Positions 5,069 through 15,141 are shown, counted from the first letter of the stretch. The stretch: DNA of 39,783 bases from Catenibacterium sp. co_0103 (GCF_004168205.1 NZ_RCYB01000016.1:1-39783), one strand, 5' to 3'. The notes: generated by a model not told the origin, from the sequence alone. Made by a program: numbers and translations.

Positions 5069-6961
5069 TTATTCTAATTCAAATGCTCCAGTATATAACT
5101 GATAATACTGACCCTTCTGTTTAATTAAGTCATCATGAGAACCACGTTCAATAATATGACCATGATCTAATACCATGATTACATCAGAATTCTGTACAGT
5201 AGACAATCTATGTGCAATAACAAATACAGTACGTCCCTTCATTAAAGCATCCATACCTTTTTGTACAATCGCTTCTGTACGTGTATCAATAGATGATGTT
5301 GCTTCATCCATGATCATAACAGGTGGATCTGCCACAGCAGCTCTTGCAATCGCAATAAGCTGTCTCTGACCTTGTGATAAACTTGCCCCATTACCAGTCA
5401 ACATTGTGTTATAACCATCTGGTAAACGAGTAATGAAATCATCAGCACCCGCAAGCTTTGCAGCTTCAATACATTGTTCATCAGTTGCTTCTAGATAACC
5501 ATAACGGATATTATCCATAACTGTACCAGTAAAGAGGTTTGTATCCTGTAAGATAATACCAAGTGATCTTCTTAAATCAGGCTTTTTAATCTTATTGATG
5601 TTGATACCATCATATCTGATCTTACCGTCTTCAATATCATAGAATCTATTAATTAAGTTAGTAATAGTTGTCTTACCAGCACCAGTAGCCCCTACAAAGG
5701 CTACTTTCTGACCAGGCTTTGCATATAATGTAATGTTATGAAGAATCATCTTATTAGGATTATAAGCGAAATCTACATCATCCATTTCTACATCGCCTTC
5801 AAGTCTTGTATAAGTCACAGTACCATCTTCATGTGGATGTTTCCATGCCCACATTTCAGTACGTTCAGTTGTTTCTACTAATTCACCATTTTCTTCTTTA
5901 GCATTCACTAAAGTAACATAGCCTTCATCAAATTCAGGTTCTTCATCTAATAATCCAAAGATACGACTAGCCCCTGCTAGACCCATAACAACAGAGTTGA
6001 TCTGCTGAGAAATCTGACCAATCTGACCAGTGAACTGCTTAGTCATATTTAAGAATGGAACAACGATAGAAATATTAAGTGCCATACCAGATAAAGATAC
6101 ATTTGGTGTCTTTAGATAAAGAAGAACACCTCCCGTTAAGGCAATTAATACATAAAGAATATTACCCATGTTATGAAGAACAGGCATCAAGATATTCGCA
6201 AATGTATTGGCTTTTCTAGATGCTTCAAACCAGGCATTGTTGACCTTATCAAACCCTTCGATTGCATCTTCTTCATGGTTAAATACTTTGATAACCTTCT
6301 GCCCATTCATCATTTCTTCGATATAACCTTCAGTTGCACCAAGAGTCTGCTGCTGTTTAATAAAGAATCTTGAACTCTTAGAACCAAAATTCTTAGTAAT
6401 AAAGAACATGATAACACAGCCAATTAATACAACCCCTGTTAACCAGAAGCTATAGTAGATCATGATACAAAATACTGTTAGAAGTACAATAGAAGTCTGC
6501 ATCAATGCAGGTAATGACTGAGAAATAAGCTGTCTTAATGTATCTGTATCATTTGTATAAATAGACATGATATCACCATGTGCATTTGTATCAAAATAAC
6601 GGATTGGAAGACTTTCCATTCTTGCAAACATCTTTTCTCTGAATTTCATTAATGAACCCTGAGTAACTACAGCCATTAAACGGTTGTATGTAAATGAAGC
6701 AATTAATGAAAGAATGTAAAGAATAAGTAATACAGTTACAAATGATAATACTTCAGGCTTAGCATGTAGCCAGTCTTTTGTACGCCAGTATTTTTCAATA
6801 ACAGCAATGATATTCTGCATAAAAACAGATGGAATAGAGCTGACAACAGAATTAAATAGAATTAATACAATAATAACAGGTAGAAGAACAGGATAGAATT
6901 CAAAGAGTGTTTTAATGAGACGTGTAAATGTGTTCTTCTTATTACCACGATTATTTTTCAT
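5069..6961 (-). CDS. ABC multidrug-type exporter, canonical subunit
   Basis: This 630-residue half-transporter has six membrane helices followed by an ATPase domain. The ATPase is canonical: Walker A GATGAGKTT, signature LSQGQRQ, Walker B IMDEATSSID with the catalytic glutamate, and H-loop IAHRLSTV. An acidic, aromatic insert of roughly 45 residues (with WAWKHPHEDGTVTYT) lies between the membrane and ATPase domains. The start at 6961 is chosen because GGGAGGTG lies 7 bases upstream; the frame extends further but into the previous gene. It overlaps the upstream subunit by 11 bases, so the two are probably translationally coupled and form one heterodimer. Substrates (drugs, lipids or peptides) cannot be told from sequence. 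Confidence 0.88.
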   Translation of the reverse strand: MKNNRGNKKNTFTRLIKTLFEFYPVLLPVIIVLILFNSVVSSIPSVFMQNIIAVIEKYWRTKDWLHAKPEVLSFVTVLLILYILSLIASFTYNRLMAVVTQGSLMKFREKMFARMESLPIRYFDTNAHGDIMSIYTNDTDTLRQLISQSLPALMQTSIVLLTVFCIMIYYSFWLTGVVLIGCVIMFFITKNFGSKSSRFFIKQQQTLGATEGYIEEMMNGQKVIKVFNHEEDAIEGFDKVNNAWFEASRKANTFANILMPVLHNMGNILYVLIALTGGVLLYLKTPNVSLSGMALNISIVVPFLNMTKQFTGQIGQISQQINSVVMGLAGASRIFGLLDEEPEFDEGYVTLVNAKEENGELVETTERTEMWAWKHPHEDGTVTYTRLEGDVEMDDVDFAYNPNKMILHNITLYAKPGQKVAFVGATGAGKTTITNLINRFYDIEDGKIRYDGININKIKKPDLRRSLGIILQDTNLFTGTVMDNIRYGYLEATDEQCIEAAKLAGADDFITRLPDGYNTMLTGNGASLSQGQRQLIAIARAAVADPPVMIMDEATSSIDTRTEAIVQKGMDALMKGRTVFVIAHRLSTVQNSDVIMVLDHGHIIERGSHDDLIKQKGQYYQLYTGAFELE

Positions 6962-8702
6962 CCTGTTCACCTCCCTTGTTTTGTGAATAGTATACTTCCT
7001 GATAAATTGGATTTGATGCAAGAAGTTCATCATGAGTACCGATTGCTTCAACAGAACCATTATTCATGATAATAATCTGATCTGCATCCTGTACACTTGA
7101 AACTCTTTGTGCAATGATGATTTTCGTAGTTTCAGGAATAAACTTCTTAAATCCTGCTCTAATAATAGCATCTGTTTTAGTATCTACAGCACTTGTAGAG
7201 TCATCAAGAATTAAGATTTTTGGTTTCTTAAGTAATGCACGTGCAATACATAATCTCTGTTTCTGACCACCAGAAACGTTAGTACCACCCTGTTCAATAT
7301 GTGTATCATATTTATCTGGGAACTGTTCAATAAATTCATCAGCACATGCAAGATGACATGCTTCTTCTATTTCTTCATCTGTGGCTTCTTTATTACCCCA
7401 GCGTAAGTTTTCTTTAATAGAGCCTGAGAATAGGACATTCTTCTGTAATACAACAGAGACTGCATCTCTTAAAGTGACTAAGTCATAATCTCTTACATCT
7501 ACACCAGCCACTTTTACTTCACCTTCAGTGACATCATATAAACGTGAAATAAGATTTACAAGTGATGTTTTAGAAGAACCTGTTCCTCCTAAAATACCAA
7601 TAGTCTGTCCTGATTTAATATGTAGATTAATATTTTCAAGAGCATAGCAATCAGCACGCTTAGAATATTTAAATGATACATTATCAAAATCAATAGAACC
7701 ATCATTTACTTCATAAATAGGATTTTCTGGATTAGAAATAGTACGTTTTTCTTCTAATACAGCAACAATACGTTCACATGATTCAATAGAGATAGTCACC
7801 ATTACAAAGATCATTGATAACATCATCAAGCTCATAAGAATTTGGAAACTATAAGTAAGTAATGAAGACAACTGTCCAACCTGAATAATAGCTCCACCAA
7901 AATTAACAACTAAATAAGAACCAAAAGTAAGTACGAAGATCATTACAACATAAAGACAGAACTGCATCATTGGGTTATTTAATGCAAGAATCTTTTCAGC
8001 TCTTGTGAAATCACCACAAACATCTTCTGCAGCTTCATTGAATTTCTTATTTTCAAAGTCCTCACGTACAAATGATTTTACAACTCTAATACCGTTGATA
8101 TTTTCCTGTACTGAATTATTTAAGTTATCGTATTTCTTAAATACTTTTCTAAATAAAGGCATTGTCTTCTTAATAACAAGTCCTAAACCAATACCAAGTA
8201 CTGGAATAGTAAATAAGAAGATTAACGCAAGTCGACCACCCATAATAAATCCCATGACCAATGAGAAGATCAACATAAGTGGAGCACGTACAACTGTACG
8301 AATAATCATCATATAAGCCATCTGAACGTTAGTGACATCAGTTGTCATACGAGTTACAAGTGAAGATGCACTAAAACGGTCAATGTTTTCAAATGAGAAG
8401 TTCTGAACTGCAACAAACAAGTCTTTACGTAAGTTCTTACCAAAACCAGCTGAAGCATTGGCTGCAGTAATACCTGCAAGAGCCCCAAATAGGAGTGAGA
8501 AACAGGCCATGATAATAAGTATCACACCATATTTCACAATAACAGAGAGATCACAACCATTCTGCATTCTATTGACTAGATTTGCGACCATTAATGGAAT
8601 AATACATTCTACTAATGCTTCAAAAGCCACAAGAACAGGTGTCAAAATTGAATCTCTCTTGTATTCACGAATACTTTTCTTAAGCACACGAATAATATTC
8701 AT
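6951..8702 (-). CDS. ABC multidrug-type exporter, degenerate-site subunit
   Basis: The 583-residue product has an N-terminal six-helix domain and a C-terminal ATPase. Walker A is GGTGSSKTS and the signature is VSGGQKQR. The catalytic glutamate after Walker B is replaced by aspartate (LDDSTSAVD) and the H-loop histidine by glutamine (IAQRVSSV). These two changes are typical of the inactive site in heterodimeric exporters such as LmrCD, BmrCD or TM287/288. ATG 8702 is preferred because AAGGGG lies 7 bases upstream; an ATG at 8723 overlaps the marR stop. It is the second gene of a marR-led operon. Confidence 0.88.
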   Translation of the reverse strand: MNIIRVLKKSIREYKRDSILTPVLVAFEALVECIIPLMVANLVNRMQNGCDLSVIVKYGVILIIMACFSLLFGALAGITAANASAGFGKNLRKDLFVAVQNFSFENIDRFSASSLVTRMTTDVTNVQMAYMMIIRTVVRAPLMLIFSLVMGFIMGGRLALIFLFTIPVLGIGLGLVIKKTMPLFRKVFKKYDNLNNSVQENINGIRVVKSFVREDFENKKFNEAAEDVCGDFTRAEKILALNNPMMQFCLYVVMIFVLTFGSYLVVNFGGAIIQVGQLSSLLTYSFQILMSLMMLSMIFVMVTISIESCERIVAVLEEKRTISNPENPIYEVNDGSIDFDNVSFKYSKRADCYALENINLHIKSGQTIGILGGTGSSKTSLVNLISRLYDVTEGEVKVAGVDVRDYDLVTLRDAVSVVLQKNVLFSGSIKENLRWGNKEATDEEIEEACHLACADEFIEQFPDKYDTHIEQGGTNVSGGQKQRLCIARALLKKPKILILDDSTSAVDTKTDAIIRAGFKKFIPETTKIIIAQRVSSVQDADQIIIMNNGSVEAIGTHDELLASNPIYQEVYYSQNKGGEQDEK

Positions 8703-8715
8703 ATTTTTTCCCCTT

Positions 8716-9144
8716 TCATTCATTTTCTAGATTTGAATAGACTTTACTAAGAAGATCAGCTAAAGTATCAATTTCTTCCTGTGTTAACCCACTCACCATC
8801 AAACGATTTGCCTGCGCTATATTATGTCTTACCTGCGCACAATGGCTTTCACCTTTTTGTGATAAACAGGCAACTTTAATTCGCTTATCCTTCGGATCAT
8901 CACAACAATCAATCAGATTCTTTTCTTGAAGTCTTCTAAGAAGTCCCGCAGTTGTTGATTGAGCTACATGTAAGTCTTTCTCAATCTCCTTAAAGGTCAT
9001 TCTCTGATCAGGTGCGTCCTGTAATTTCAATAAAACATGGGACTGCATTAAAGTTAATCCTTCTTTTCTTAAAGAATTATTCGCACGCTTCTTTAAACAG
9101 TCATTAATATGCTTAATATAGCTTACTGCTTCACTTTCTCTCAT
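8716..9144 (-). CDS. MarR-family transcriptional regulator
   Basis: The 142-residue protein has the MarR winged helix: helix-turn-helix around MTFKEIEKDLHVAQSTTAGLLRRLQEKNLI (roughly residues 49-78), then the wing with DPKDKRIKVACLSQKG. AGGAGG precedes the ATG. It is the first gene of the operon with the two ABC exporter subunits. The usual logic is that the regulator represses its own operon until a ligand, often an exported drug, releases it. An inverted repeat beside the promoter fits that idea. Confidence 0.88.
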   Translation of the reverse strand: MRESEAVSYIKHINDCLKKRANNSLRKEGLTLMQSHVLLKLQDAPDQRMTFKEIEKDLHVAQSTTAGLLRRLQEKNLIDCCDDPKDKRIKVACLSQKGESHCAQVRHNIAQANRLMVSGLTQEEIDTLADLLSKVYSNLENE

Positions 9145-9170
9145 CAGTTTACCTCCTTCTGCGCATTAGA

Positions 9171-9211
9171 ATGATAGTACACTTTCAATTCAATGTCAAT
9201 AGTATGCTATT
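9171..9211 (-). promoter_or_regulatory. Promoter and probable MarR operator
   Basis: TTGACA (9194-9199) and TATCAT (9171-9176) are 17 bases apart. Overlapping the upstream edge of the -35 box is a 14-base near-palindrome (9198-9211, AATAGTATGCTATT, 12 of 14 symmetric), a good size and place for a MarR dimer. Confidence 0.7.
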
Positions 9212-9224
9212 AAATATTAAATTA

Positions 9225-9251
9225 TAAAAAAAGAAGGACTTATTCCTTCTT
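9225..9251 (-). terminator. Terminator of pyrBI
   Basis: An 8-bp stem, AAGAAGGA (9231-9238) with TCCTTCTT (9244-9251), contains the pyrI stop codon in its loop and is followed on the minus strand by a T-run. Confidence 0.8.
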
Positions 9252-9665
9252 CTCAGCCTTAGATTCACAATAATAACATCTATAGATACGTTTCTCTCTA
9301 TTTGCAAGATAGAACACCTGATCTAAATCTCTTTCTACAGATGTAATACATCTTGGGTTCTTACATTTAGCCACATTAATGATTTTTTCAGGAAGCTGTA
9401 ATTTCTTCTTTTCTACTGTTTCACCATTCTTAATAATAGAAACAGTAATATTAGGATCAATATAACCTAATACATCTAAATCAACATCAAAATCGTTATC
9501 AATCTTGATGATATCTTTCTTACCCATCTTATTAGAACGGCAATTCATGATGATTGCAACCTGACAATCTAACTTACCTAGATCAAGAGCATCATATACT
9601 TCTTTTGCTTTACCAGCTGCAATATGGTCAATCACAATACCATTTTTAATACTGTCTATTCTCAT
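9240..9665 (-). CDS. pyrI: Aspartate carbamoyltransferase regulatory subunit
   Basis: The 141-residue PyrI has an N-terminal nucleotide-binding fold and a C-terminal zinc site with C101, C106, C130 and C133 (CKNPRC and CYYC). It binds the catalytic PyrB trimers and, in enterobacteria, transmits CTP inhibition and ATP activation. It overlaps pyrB by four bases (ATGA), so the two are made together. Length and zinc cysteines are normal. No other pyrimidine gene lies nearby except the salvage genes pdp and cdd. Confidence 0.95.
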   Translation of the reverse strand: MRIDSIKNGIVIDHIAAGKAKEVYDALDLGKLDCQVAIIMNCRSNKMGKKDIIKIDNDFDVDLDVLGYIDPNITVSIIKNGETVEKKKLQLPEKIINVAKCKNPRCITSVERDLDQVFYLANREKRIYRCYYCESKAEKKE

Positions 9666-10597
9666 AATCTTTCCACCTCATTCTGTAATCCTAATAAGCT
9701 TAAGATCAATGCCATACGGATAAAACGTCCATTATGAGCCTGTCTGAAATAAGCAGCTCTTGGATCTGCATCGACTTCAGTCTTGATTTCATTGACACGT
9801 GGAAGTGGATGCATAATAATCATATCTTTCTTTGCAGCCTGTAATTTTTCTTCATCTAAGATATAAGTATCTCTTAAACGAATATAATCCTGTTCATTGA
9901 AGAAACGTTCCTGCTGTACTCTTGTCATATAAAGAATATCTAATTCTGGCATGACTTCTTCCATGCTACGTACTTCTTTATATTCAATACCCATTGGATC
10001 AAGAATGTCTTCTTTTAAGTATTCAGGAAGCTTTAATTCATCTGGAGAGATGAATACAAACTTAGTGCCTTCATAACGTGACATTGCTTTTAATAATGAA
10101 TGAACTGTACGTCCAAACTTCAAGTCACCACAGAAACCTACTGTAAGGTTCTTTAAAGTGCCTTTTTCTCTCTGAATAGTTAATAAGTCAGTTAATGTCT
10201 GAGTAGGGTGATTATGTCCTCCATCACCTGCATTAATTAAAGGTACAGTGCATGTTGATGAAGCCACAACTGGAGCACCTTCCTTTGGATGACGCATTGC
10301 GATAATATCACAATAGCCGCTAACTACACGAATTGTATCTGATACTGTTTCTCCCTTAGAAGCACTAGATACGTTTGCAGTTGGGAATCCTAATACCTTT
10401 CCGCCAAGTGATAACATAGCACTTTCAAAAGATAGTCTTGTACGTGTACTAGGTTCGAAGAATAATGTTGCAAGAATCTTATGTGCACATACATCCTGAT
10501 AACGTGTACGGTCTTTGATGATATCGTTTGCGAGTGCGATTAAATCATCAATTTCTTCAACAGATAAGTCCATTGGATCAATAATGAATTTTTTCAT
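9662..10597 (-). CDS. pyrB: Aspartate carbamoyltransferase catalytic subunit
   Basis: This 311-residue enzyme joins carbamoyl phosphate and aspartate, the first committed step of pyrimidine synthesis. FEPSTRTR at 47-54 is the carbamoyl-phosphate loop; MRHPKEGAP and [12 protein letters not shown] are further family motifs, and HPLPRVNEI lies near the C-terminus. AGGAGCTCACC precedes the ATG. No PyrR-type anti-terminator or attenuator is visible in the short leader, so control may be mainly allosteric through PyrI. Confidence 0.96.
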   Translation of the reverse strand: MKKFIIDPMDLSVEEIDDLIALANDIIKDRTRYQDVCAHKILATLFFEPSTRTRLSFESAMLSLGGKVLGFPTANVSSASKGETVSDTIRVVSGYCDIIAMRHPKEGAPVVASSTCTVPLINAGDGGHNHPTQTLTDLLTIQREKGTLKNLTVGFCGDLKFGRTVHSLLKAMSRYEGTKFVFISPDELKLPEYLKEDILDPMGIEYKEVRSMEEVMPELDILYMTRVQQERFFNEQDYIRLRDTYILDEEKLQAAKKDMIIMHPLPRVNEIKTEVDADPRAAYFRQAHNGRFIRMALILSLLGLQNEVERL

Positions 10598-10637
10598 GGT
10601 GAGCTCCTTCTTTATAAACTTGTTTTAATTCCTATCT

Positions 10638-10646
10638 ATTATATCA
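10638..10646 (-). promoter_or_regulatory. Extended -10 promoter of pyrBI
   Basis: The minus strand reads TGATATAAT, an extended -10 box, about 40 bases before the pyrB start. The -35 region (CTGTTT) is weak. Confidence 0.55.
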
Positions 10647-10735
10647 CAGCCCCTCTATTTAAACAGTTTTTTCTAATAAAAACGTTTAATTGATATATTA
10701 ACTATATTATTATGATATAGGCAAGGAGAAAGATT

Positions 10736-11326
10736 ATGACTGAAAAAGAGAAAATGTTGAAAGAAATGTTGTATGACGCCAACAATGATGAAGATCTACT
10801 TAAAGAAAGAACAATCGCAAAAGACTTATGTTTCAAATTTAATCAGATGATGCCTTCTGATGTGGAGAATCAAAAGAAACTATTAAAGGAACTACTTGGA
10901 CAAGTAGATGATACCACATCGATTCTAGCATCTTTCTGGTGTGATTATGGTTACAACATCAAAGTAGGAAAAAACTTCTTTGCAAATCATAATACTGTCA
11001 TTATCGACTGTGCTCCAGTAACTTTTGGAGACAATGTCTTTATTGCGCCTAATTGTGGTTTTTATACTGCAGGACATCCAATTGATACAAAACGTAGAAA
11101 TCAAGGACTTGAATTTGCTTATCCTATTACGATAGGAAACAATGTTTGGATAGGTGCAGGTGTTCATGTGATGCCTGGAGTCACTATTGGTGATAACGTT
11201 GTTATTGGTGGAGGCAGTGTTGTTGTCAAGGATATTCCTAGCAACAGTGTAGCCGTAGGTAATCCATGCCATGTGATAAGAGAAATCACTGATAAAGACG
11301 AACAAACAAATTGGAATCATAATTAA
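10736..11326 (+). CDS. Sugar O-acetyltransferase, maltose/galactoside acetyltransferase type
   Basis: The 196-residue protein has the N-terminal Mac helix region and a left-handed parallel beta-helix built of hexapeptides (IGNNVWIGAGVHV, IGDNVVIGGGSVV). TAGHPID holds the family catalytic histidine. GNPCHVIREI at the end is typical. It transfers acetyl from acetyl-CoA to a sugar hydroxyl; the exact sugar is not predictable. AAGGAG precedes the ATG. It stands alone and converges on the AIM24 gene through a shared terminator. Confidence 0.88.
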   Translation: MTEKEKMLKEMLYDANNDEDLLKERTIAKDLCFKFNQMMPSDVENQKKLLKELLGQVDDTTSILASFWCDYGYNIKVGKNFFANHNTVIIDCAPVTFGDNVFIAPNCGFYTAGHPIDTKRRNQGLEFAYPITIGNNVWIGAGVHVMPGVTIGDNVVIGGGSVVVKDIPSNSVAVGNPCHVIREITDKDEQTNWNHN

Positions 11327-11352
11327 AAAAGGATGTCACTGACATCCTTTTT
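11325..11352. terminator. Bidirectional terminator
   Basis: GGATGTCA and TGACATCC form an 8-bp symmetric stem with A-run on one side and T-run on the other. It serves the converging acetyltransferase and AIM24 genes and touches both stop codons. Confidence 0.85.
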
Positions 11353-12022
11353 AGTCATTTTGAGGCATAAAACCAGATAAGCTTTCAGCCAATGTAGAAA
11401 TAGGCATTGTCTGTACAATGACATGACCTGGTCCCTTAACTACTGTGTTAAAGAATCCTTCTCCTCCTAGGAACTTATTCTTTATACCTTTTACAGAAAC
11501 AACATCAATATGACAAGATGAACTCATTGCCACAAGGTTACCTGTATTCACAACCATCTCTTCACCAGGTTCAAGGTCATATTCTATAGCTGTACCATCT
11601 ATCTCAATAAATAGTAAACCTGAGCCAAAATATCTATTCATGATGAACCCTTCTCCACCAAAGAAACCAATAGTTCCTTTTTTAGAAAAAGAGATTTCTC
11701 TTTTTACTGTTTCTTCACTTGCAAGATAAGAAGACTTCTGAACAATAATATCTCCCTGGCTCACATCATACACAAGTATGTCACCAGGAAAAGAAGATCC
11801 TAAGGCAATCATACTAGGCTCGGTTGCTGTATACTTATTCAAGAAAAGTGTTTCTCCCGAAAAAGCACGGCCAAATAGAGATTTCATACCACCTGATACA
11901 GTATCCATAGTTAAAGCTGGTTTCATCCATACCATTGCGCCACTATCTGTCAAAATAGATTCACCTTGATCTAGATGAAGTATTGCGACAGGAAGTGGTT
12001 TTCCTTTAATTTCATACTTCAT
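11351..12022 (-). CDS. AIM24/TIGR00266 family protein
   Basis: The 223-residue protein is a repeated beta-sandwich rich in glycine turns (GGEGFIMNRYFGSG, GGEGFFNTVVKGPGHV), the pattern of the AIM24 family (formerly DUF124). Members bind no known ligand with certainty; the yeast relative is mitochondrial. It is the last gene after fmt, pdp and a HAD phosphatase. GGAG precedes the ATG. The function is unknown. Confidence 0.85.
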   Translation of the reverse strand: MKYEIKGKPLPVAILHLDQGESILTDSGAMVWMKPALTMDTVSGGMKSLFGRAFSGETLFLNKYTATEPSMIALGSSFPGDILVYDVSQGDIIVQKSSYLASEETVKREISFSKKGTIGFFGGEGFIMNRYFGSGLLFIEIDGTAIEYDLEPGEEMVVNTGNLVAMSSSCHIDVVSVKGIKNKFLGGEGFFNTVVKGPGHVIVQTMPISTLAESLSGFMPQND

Positions 12023-12033
12023 ATAATTTTCTC

Positions 12034-12876
12034 CTACTGATCTAATTTTAATTCATAAATTGCATCTGCTAAACCATCAGCATCTGGGTCCTTGAAGAAG
12101 CATGTTCCAATAGCTTTTAATTTATCAGGCGCATTCTCTGCAACGACACCAATTTCACATGCATCAATCATTTGGAAATCATTCATAGAATCTCCAAAAC
12201 CGATTGTATCCTTCATATCTCCATGATAATAATCTACAACACGTCTCACACCATCTGCTTTTGTACAGTTCTTTAAGATGATTTCACCATTAATGAAATC
12301 ATCTTCATATTTAGAGAATGTCACAATATTAAACATTGGTGCAATATACTTTACACAATCATAAAAAGCGATCGGATCAGGAGCAATAAAACCAATCTTA
12401 GTGACACCTGTCTTTTCGAAATCAAATTGAGAGACAGGAATGCGGTTTTCTTCCTGACGTTTTAATTCAAAGAATCTCTGTAATTCTACATTATCCCCAA
12501 ATTCCTTATTGTGTCTCTTGTCAAAGAATTCATTCACACCTGGTGTCTGATAAATAGCATGTTCAGTTTCTAGACAGAATAAGATACCATGATTCACAAA
12601 GAGTGTCATCATTTCTGAAAGAGTATATTGATCCATGTAGTTCTTAAAGATGTACTTTCCATCTACCTGGACAAATCCTCCTGCACTTGCCACAATACCA
12701 TCAATAGGTAATGCTTTGACATCACCTACAATAGAAGTAGGTGCTCTACCTGTACATAAGAATACTTTATTTCCTGCATTCTTTGCTGCTTGAATCGCTT
12801 CTTTAGTTTTTTCTGTTATATGTCTTGATTTTCCTACTAATGTACCATCAATATCAAAAAATAAAAATTTACTCAT
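12034..12876 (-). CDS. HAD-superfamily phosphatase, Cof type
   Basis: The 280-residue protein starts with FFDIDGTL, where the two aspartates (8 and 10) are the nucleophile and acid/base. LCTGRAP is motif II and GFGDSMNDFQMI is the metal-binding motif IV. A C2-type cap of roughly 110 residues separates them. Members remove phosphate from small metabolites such as sugar phosphates or flavin nucleotides; the substrate is not predictable. It lies four bases after pdp in the same operon. Confidence 0.88.
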   Translation of the reverse strand: MSKFLFFDIDGTLVGKSRHITEKTKEAIQAAKNAGNKVFLCTGRAPTSIVGDVKALPIDGIVASAGGFVQVDGKYIFKNYMDQYTLSEMMTLFVNHGILFCLETEHAIYQTPGVNEFFDKRHNKEFGDNVELQRFFELKRQEENRIPVSQFDFEKTGVTKIGFIAPDPIAFYDCVKYIAPMFNIVTFSKYEDDFINGEIILKNCTKADGVRRVVDYYHGDMKDTIGFGDSMNDFQMIDACEIGVVAENAPDKLKAIGTCFFKDPDADGLADAIYELKLDQ

Positions 12877-12879
12877 ATA

Positions 12880-14181
12880 CTACTCCATAATCTCATCAAT
12901 CAATATAGGTTTTTCAACCTTTTCTTTACTAAAATGGAATGCACTTAATAATTCTTCTTTTCTTTCTTGTGTCCATTTACCATTATCATGAACAGTCACT
13001 AATGGTTCTCCCTGTTCTACATAATCACCAATCTTCTTATGTAAAATTAAACCAACGCTATGATCAATTTCATCTGTGACTGTTTCTCTTCCTCCACCTA
13101 GACGCATTGATACTAATCCAAGAGTTAATGCCTCTAGATCTTCAATATATCCTGTTTCAGGTGCATAAACATCAAATATATGTTCAGCCATTGTAAACTT
13201 TTCAGGATAAAGAATATAATCGCTGTCTCCACCCTGTGCTTTTACCATTGCTTCTAAAGCATGTAATGCTTTCTTAGAAGAAATGGCTTCTTCTAGCATC
13301 TTTCTAGCTTCAGTCACTGTTTCTGCCTTTTGAGCCATCATCAACATTGTACTTCCTGCAGTTAAACATAATTCTAATAAATCCTCAGGACCATTGCCAT
13401 TAAGTGTCGCAATTGCTTCTTTTACTTCTAATGAATTACCAATTGCATAGCCCAAAGGCTGAGACATATTAGAAATAGTGGCTCTTGTATCCTTATGAAG
13501 ATGCTGACCAATTGTGATCATTGTACGAGCAAGCTTCTTCGCATCCTCCAAGTTCTTCATAAAAGCACCATCACCATATTTGACATCAAGTAAAATTGCA
13601 TCACTGCCTGCAGCTAACTTCTTACTCATAATAGAAGAAGCGATCAAAGGAATTGATTGAACAGTTCCAGTGACATCTCTTAATGCATACATCTTCTTAT
13701 CAGCAGGATCAAGAGACGCTGTCTGACCAATAATAGCTAAATGAATATCATTCACCTGTTTAATAAAATCTTCTTCATTGACATAAATATTAAGTCCTGG
13801 AATAGACTCCATCTTATCTAGAGTCCCACCTGTATGTCCAAGTCCCTTACCACTCATCTTAGCGACTGGTACACCACATGCAGCGACCATTGGGCCTAAT
13901 ACTAAAGATGTCTTATCACCAACACCACCAGTAGAATGCTTATCTACTTTAATACCGTGAATACCACTTAAATCAATTACATCACCACTATGCATCATTT
14001 CTAAAGTCAGCTGGGCTGTTTCGTGATCTGTTAATCCATTAAAGACAACAGCCATCAAGAAAGCACTCATCTGATAATCAGGAATATCACCTTTTGTATA
14101 TCCCTGGATTAATTCATGAATTTCTTCATCAGTTAATACTACATTATCTTTTTTCTTTTCAATAAGATCTACCATTCTCAT
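12880..14181 (-). CDS. pdp: Pyrimidine-nucleoside phosphorylase
   Basis: The 433-residue enzyme splits uridine and thymidine or deoxyuridine with phosphate, feeding pyrimidine salvage. KHSTGGVGDKTSL is the phosphate-binding signature, SGKGLGHTGGTLDK lies further on, and the C-terminal domain carries LGGGRE. ATG 14181 is chosen because AGGTG lies upstream; the frame also allows a GTG nine bases earlier, directly after the fmt stop. The length then matches Bacillus Pdp. It lies directly downstream of fmt, an unusual but plausible operon. Confidence 0.94.
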   Translation of the reverse strand: MRMVDLIEKKKDNVVLTDEEIHELIQGYTKGDIPDYQMSAFLMAVVFNGLTDHETAQLTLEMMHSGDVIDLSGIHGIKVDKHSTGGVGDKTSLVLGPMVAACGVPVAKMSGKGLGHTGGTLDKMESIPGLNIYVNEEDFIKQVNDIHLAIIGQTASLDPADKKMYALRDVTGTVQSIPLIASSIMSKKLAAGSDAILLDVKYGDGAFMKNLEDAKKLARTMITIGQHLHKDTRATISNMSQPLGYAIGNSLEVKEAIATLNGNGPEDLLELCLTAGSTMLMMAQKAETVTEARKMLEEAISSKKALHALEAMVKAQGGDSDYILYPEKFTMAEHIFDVYAPETGYIEDLEALTLGLVSMRLGGGRETVTDEIDHSVGLILHKKIGDYVEQGEPLVTVHDNGKWTQERKEELLSAFHFSKEKVEKPILIDEIME

Positions 14182-14190
14182 AAATGTCAC

Positions 14191-15141
14191 CTACTCAAAC
14201 TGAGTTCCTACCTCGAATATATTCTTACCATTTAAATAATCCTTTACAGACATACGTTTCTTACCAGAAAGCTGTATCTCTGTAATAATAAATACACCAT
14301 CTTCTACCTTTACACCGATTGCATCCTTAAAGATCTTAACGATAGTACCATTCTTTTCATCTTTATGATGTTCCTTGGCATTAGGGCAGTTATGAATTTC
14401 ACCCTTATAGATTTTTACAACCTGTCCATTATAAGTTGTAAATGTACCTGGATGAGGATATAAGCCTCTTACATGATTAAAGATTTCTCTTGCTGTCTTA
14501 TTCCAATCAAGTCTCTCATCTTCTCTCTTAATAATAGGTGCATAAACAACTTCATCAGGATTCTGTGGAATTCTATCATTTGTTTCATCAAAGATAGATG
14601 GTAATGTATCCTTTAATAATTCAGCACCAATATCAGTTAAACGATCATAAACAATTTCTAAGTTATCATCATCTGTAATTGGTGTGGATTTTTGAGAGAT
14701 AATATCACCTGCATCCATCTTTTCTGCCATATACATAATAGTCACACCTGTTTCTTTGCGACCATCAATAATAGCGCGATGCACTGGTGCTCCACCACGA
14801 TAAAGTGGTAATAAAGACGCATGTACATTCACACAACCTAAACGTGGTGCTTCTAATACAGCAGTTGGGACAATCTGTCCATAAGCTGCAGTAATAATTA
14901 AATCAGGATTTAAATCTAAAACAGCCTGATAATCATTTCTAATACGTTCTGGCTGTAATACAGGAATATCATGTTTTAATGCTTCCTGTTTCACATCACT
15001 CATAGTGAGTACTTTCTTTCTTCCTACATAACGGTCTGGCTGAGTGACAACACCCACAACATCATATTTATTTTCTAGTAACATCTGCAGTACTTTTAAT
15101 GAAAAAGATGCAGTTCCCATAAAAACTATTTTTTTACTCAT
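14191..15141 (-). CDS. fmt: Methionyl-tRNA formyltransferase
   Basis: This 316-residue enzyme formylates the initiator Met-tRNA using 10-formyl-tetrahydrofolate. The signature NVHASLLPLYRGGAP lies at 105-119 with the catalytic Asn105 and His107; MDAGDI near 142-147 is the conserved acidic segment. The C-terminal domain binds tRNA. CAGGAGG precedes the ATG. The peptide deformylase gene, its usual partner, is not adjacent. Confidence 0.96.
   Translation of the reverse strand: MSKKIVFMGTASFSLKVLQMLLENKYDVVGVVTQPDRYVGRKKVLTMSDVKQEALKHDIPVLQPERIRNDYQAVLDLNPDLIITAAYGQIVPTAVLEAPRLGCVNVHASLLPLYRGGAPVHRAIIDGRKETGVTIMYMAEKMDAGDIISQKSTPITDDDNLEIVYDRLTDIGAELLKDTLPSIFDETNDRIPQNPDEVVYAPIIKREDERLDWNKTAREIFNHVRGLYPHPGTFTTYNGQVVKIYKGEIHNCPNAKEHHKDEKNGTIVKIFKDAIGVKVEDGVFIITEIQLSGKKRMSVKDYLNGKNIFEVGTQFE

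Noticed and set aside
10598..10735. PyrR-type attenuator before pyrB
   Set aside because: No terminator hairpin or conserved PyrR binding loop is visible in the leader of about 35 bases.
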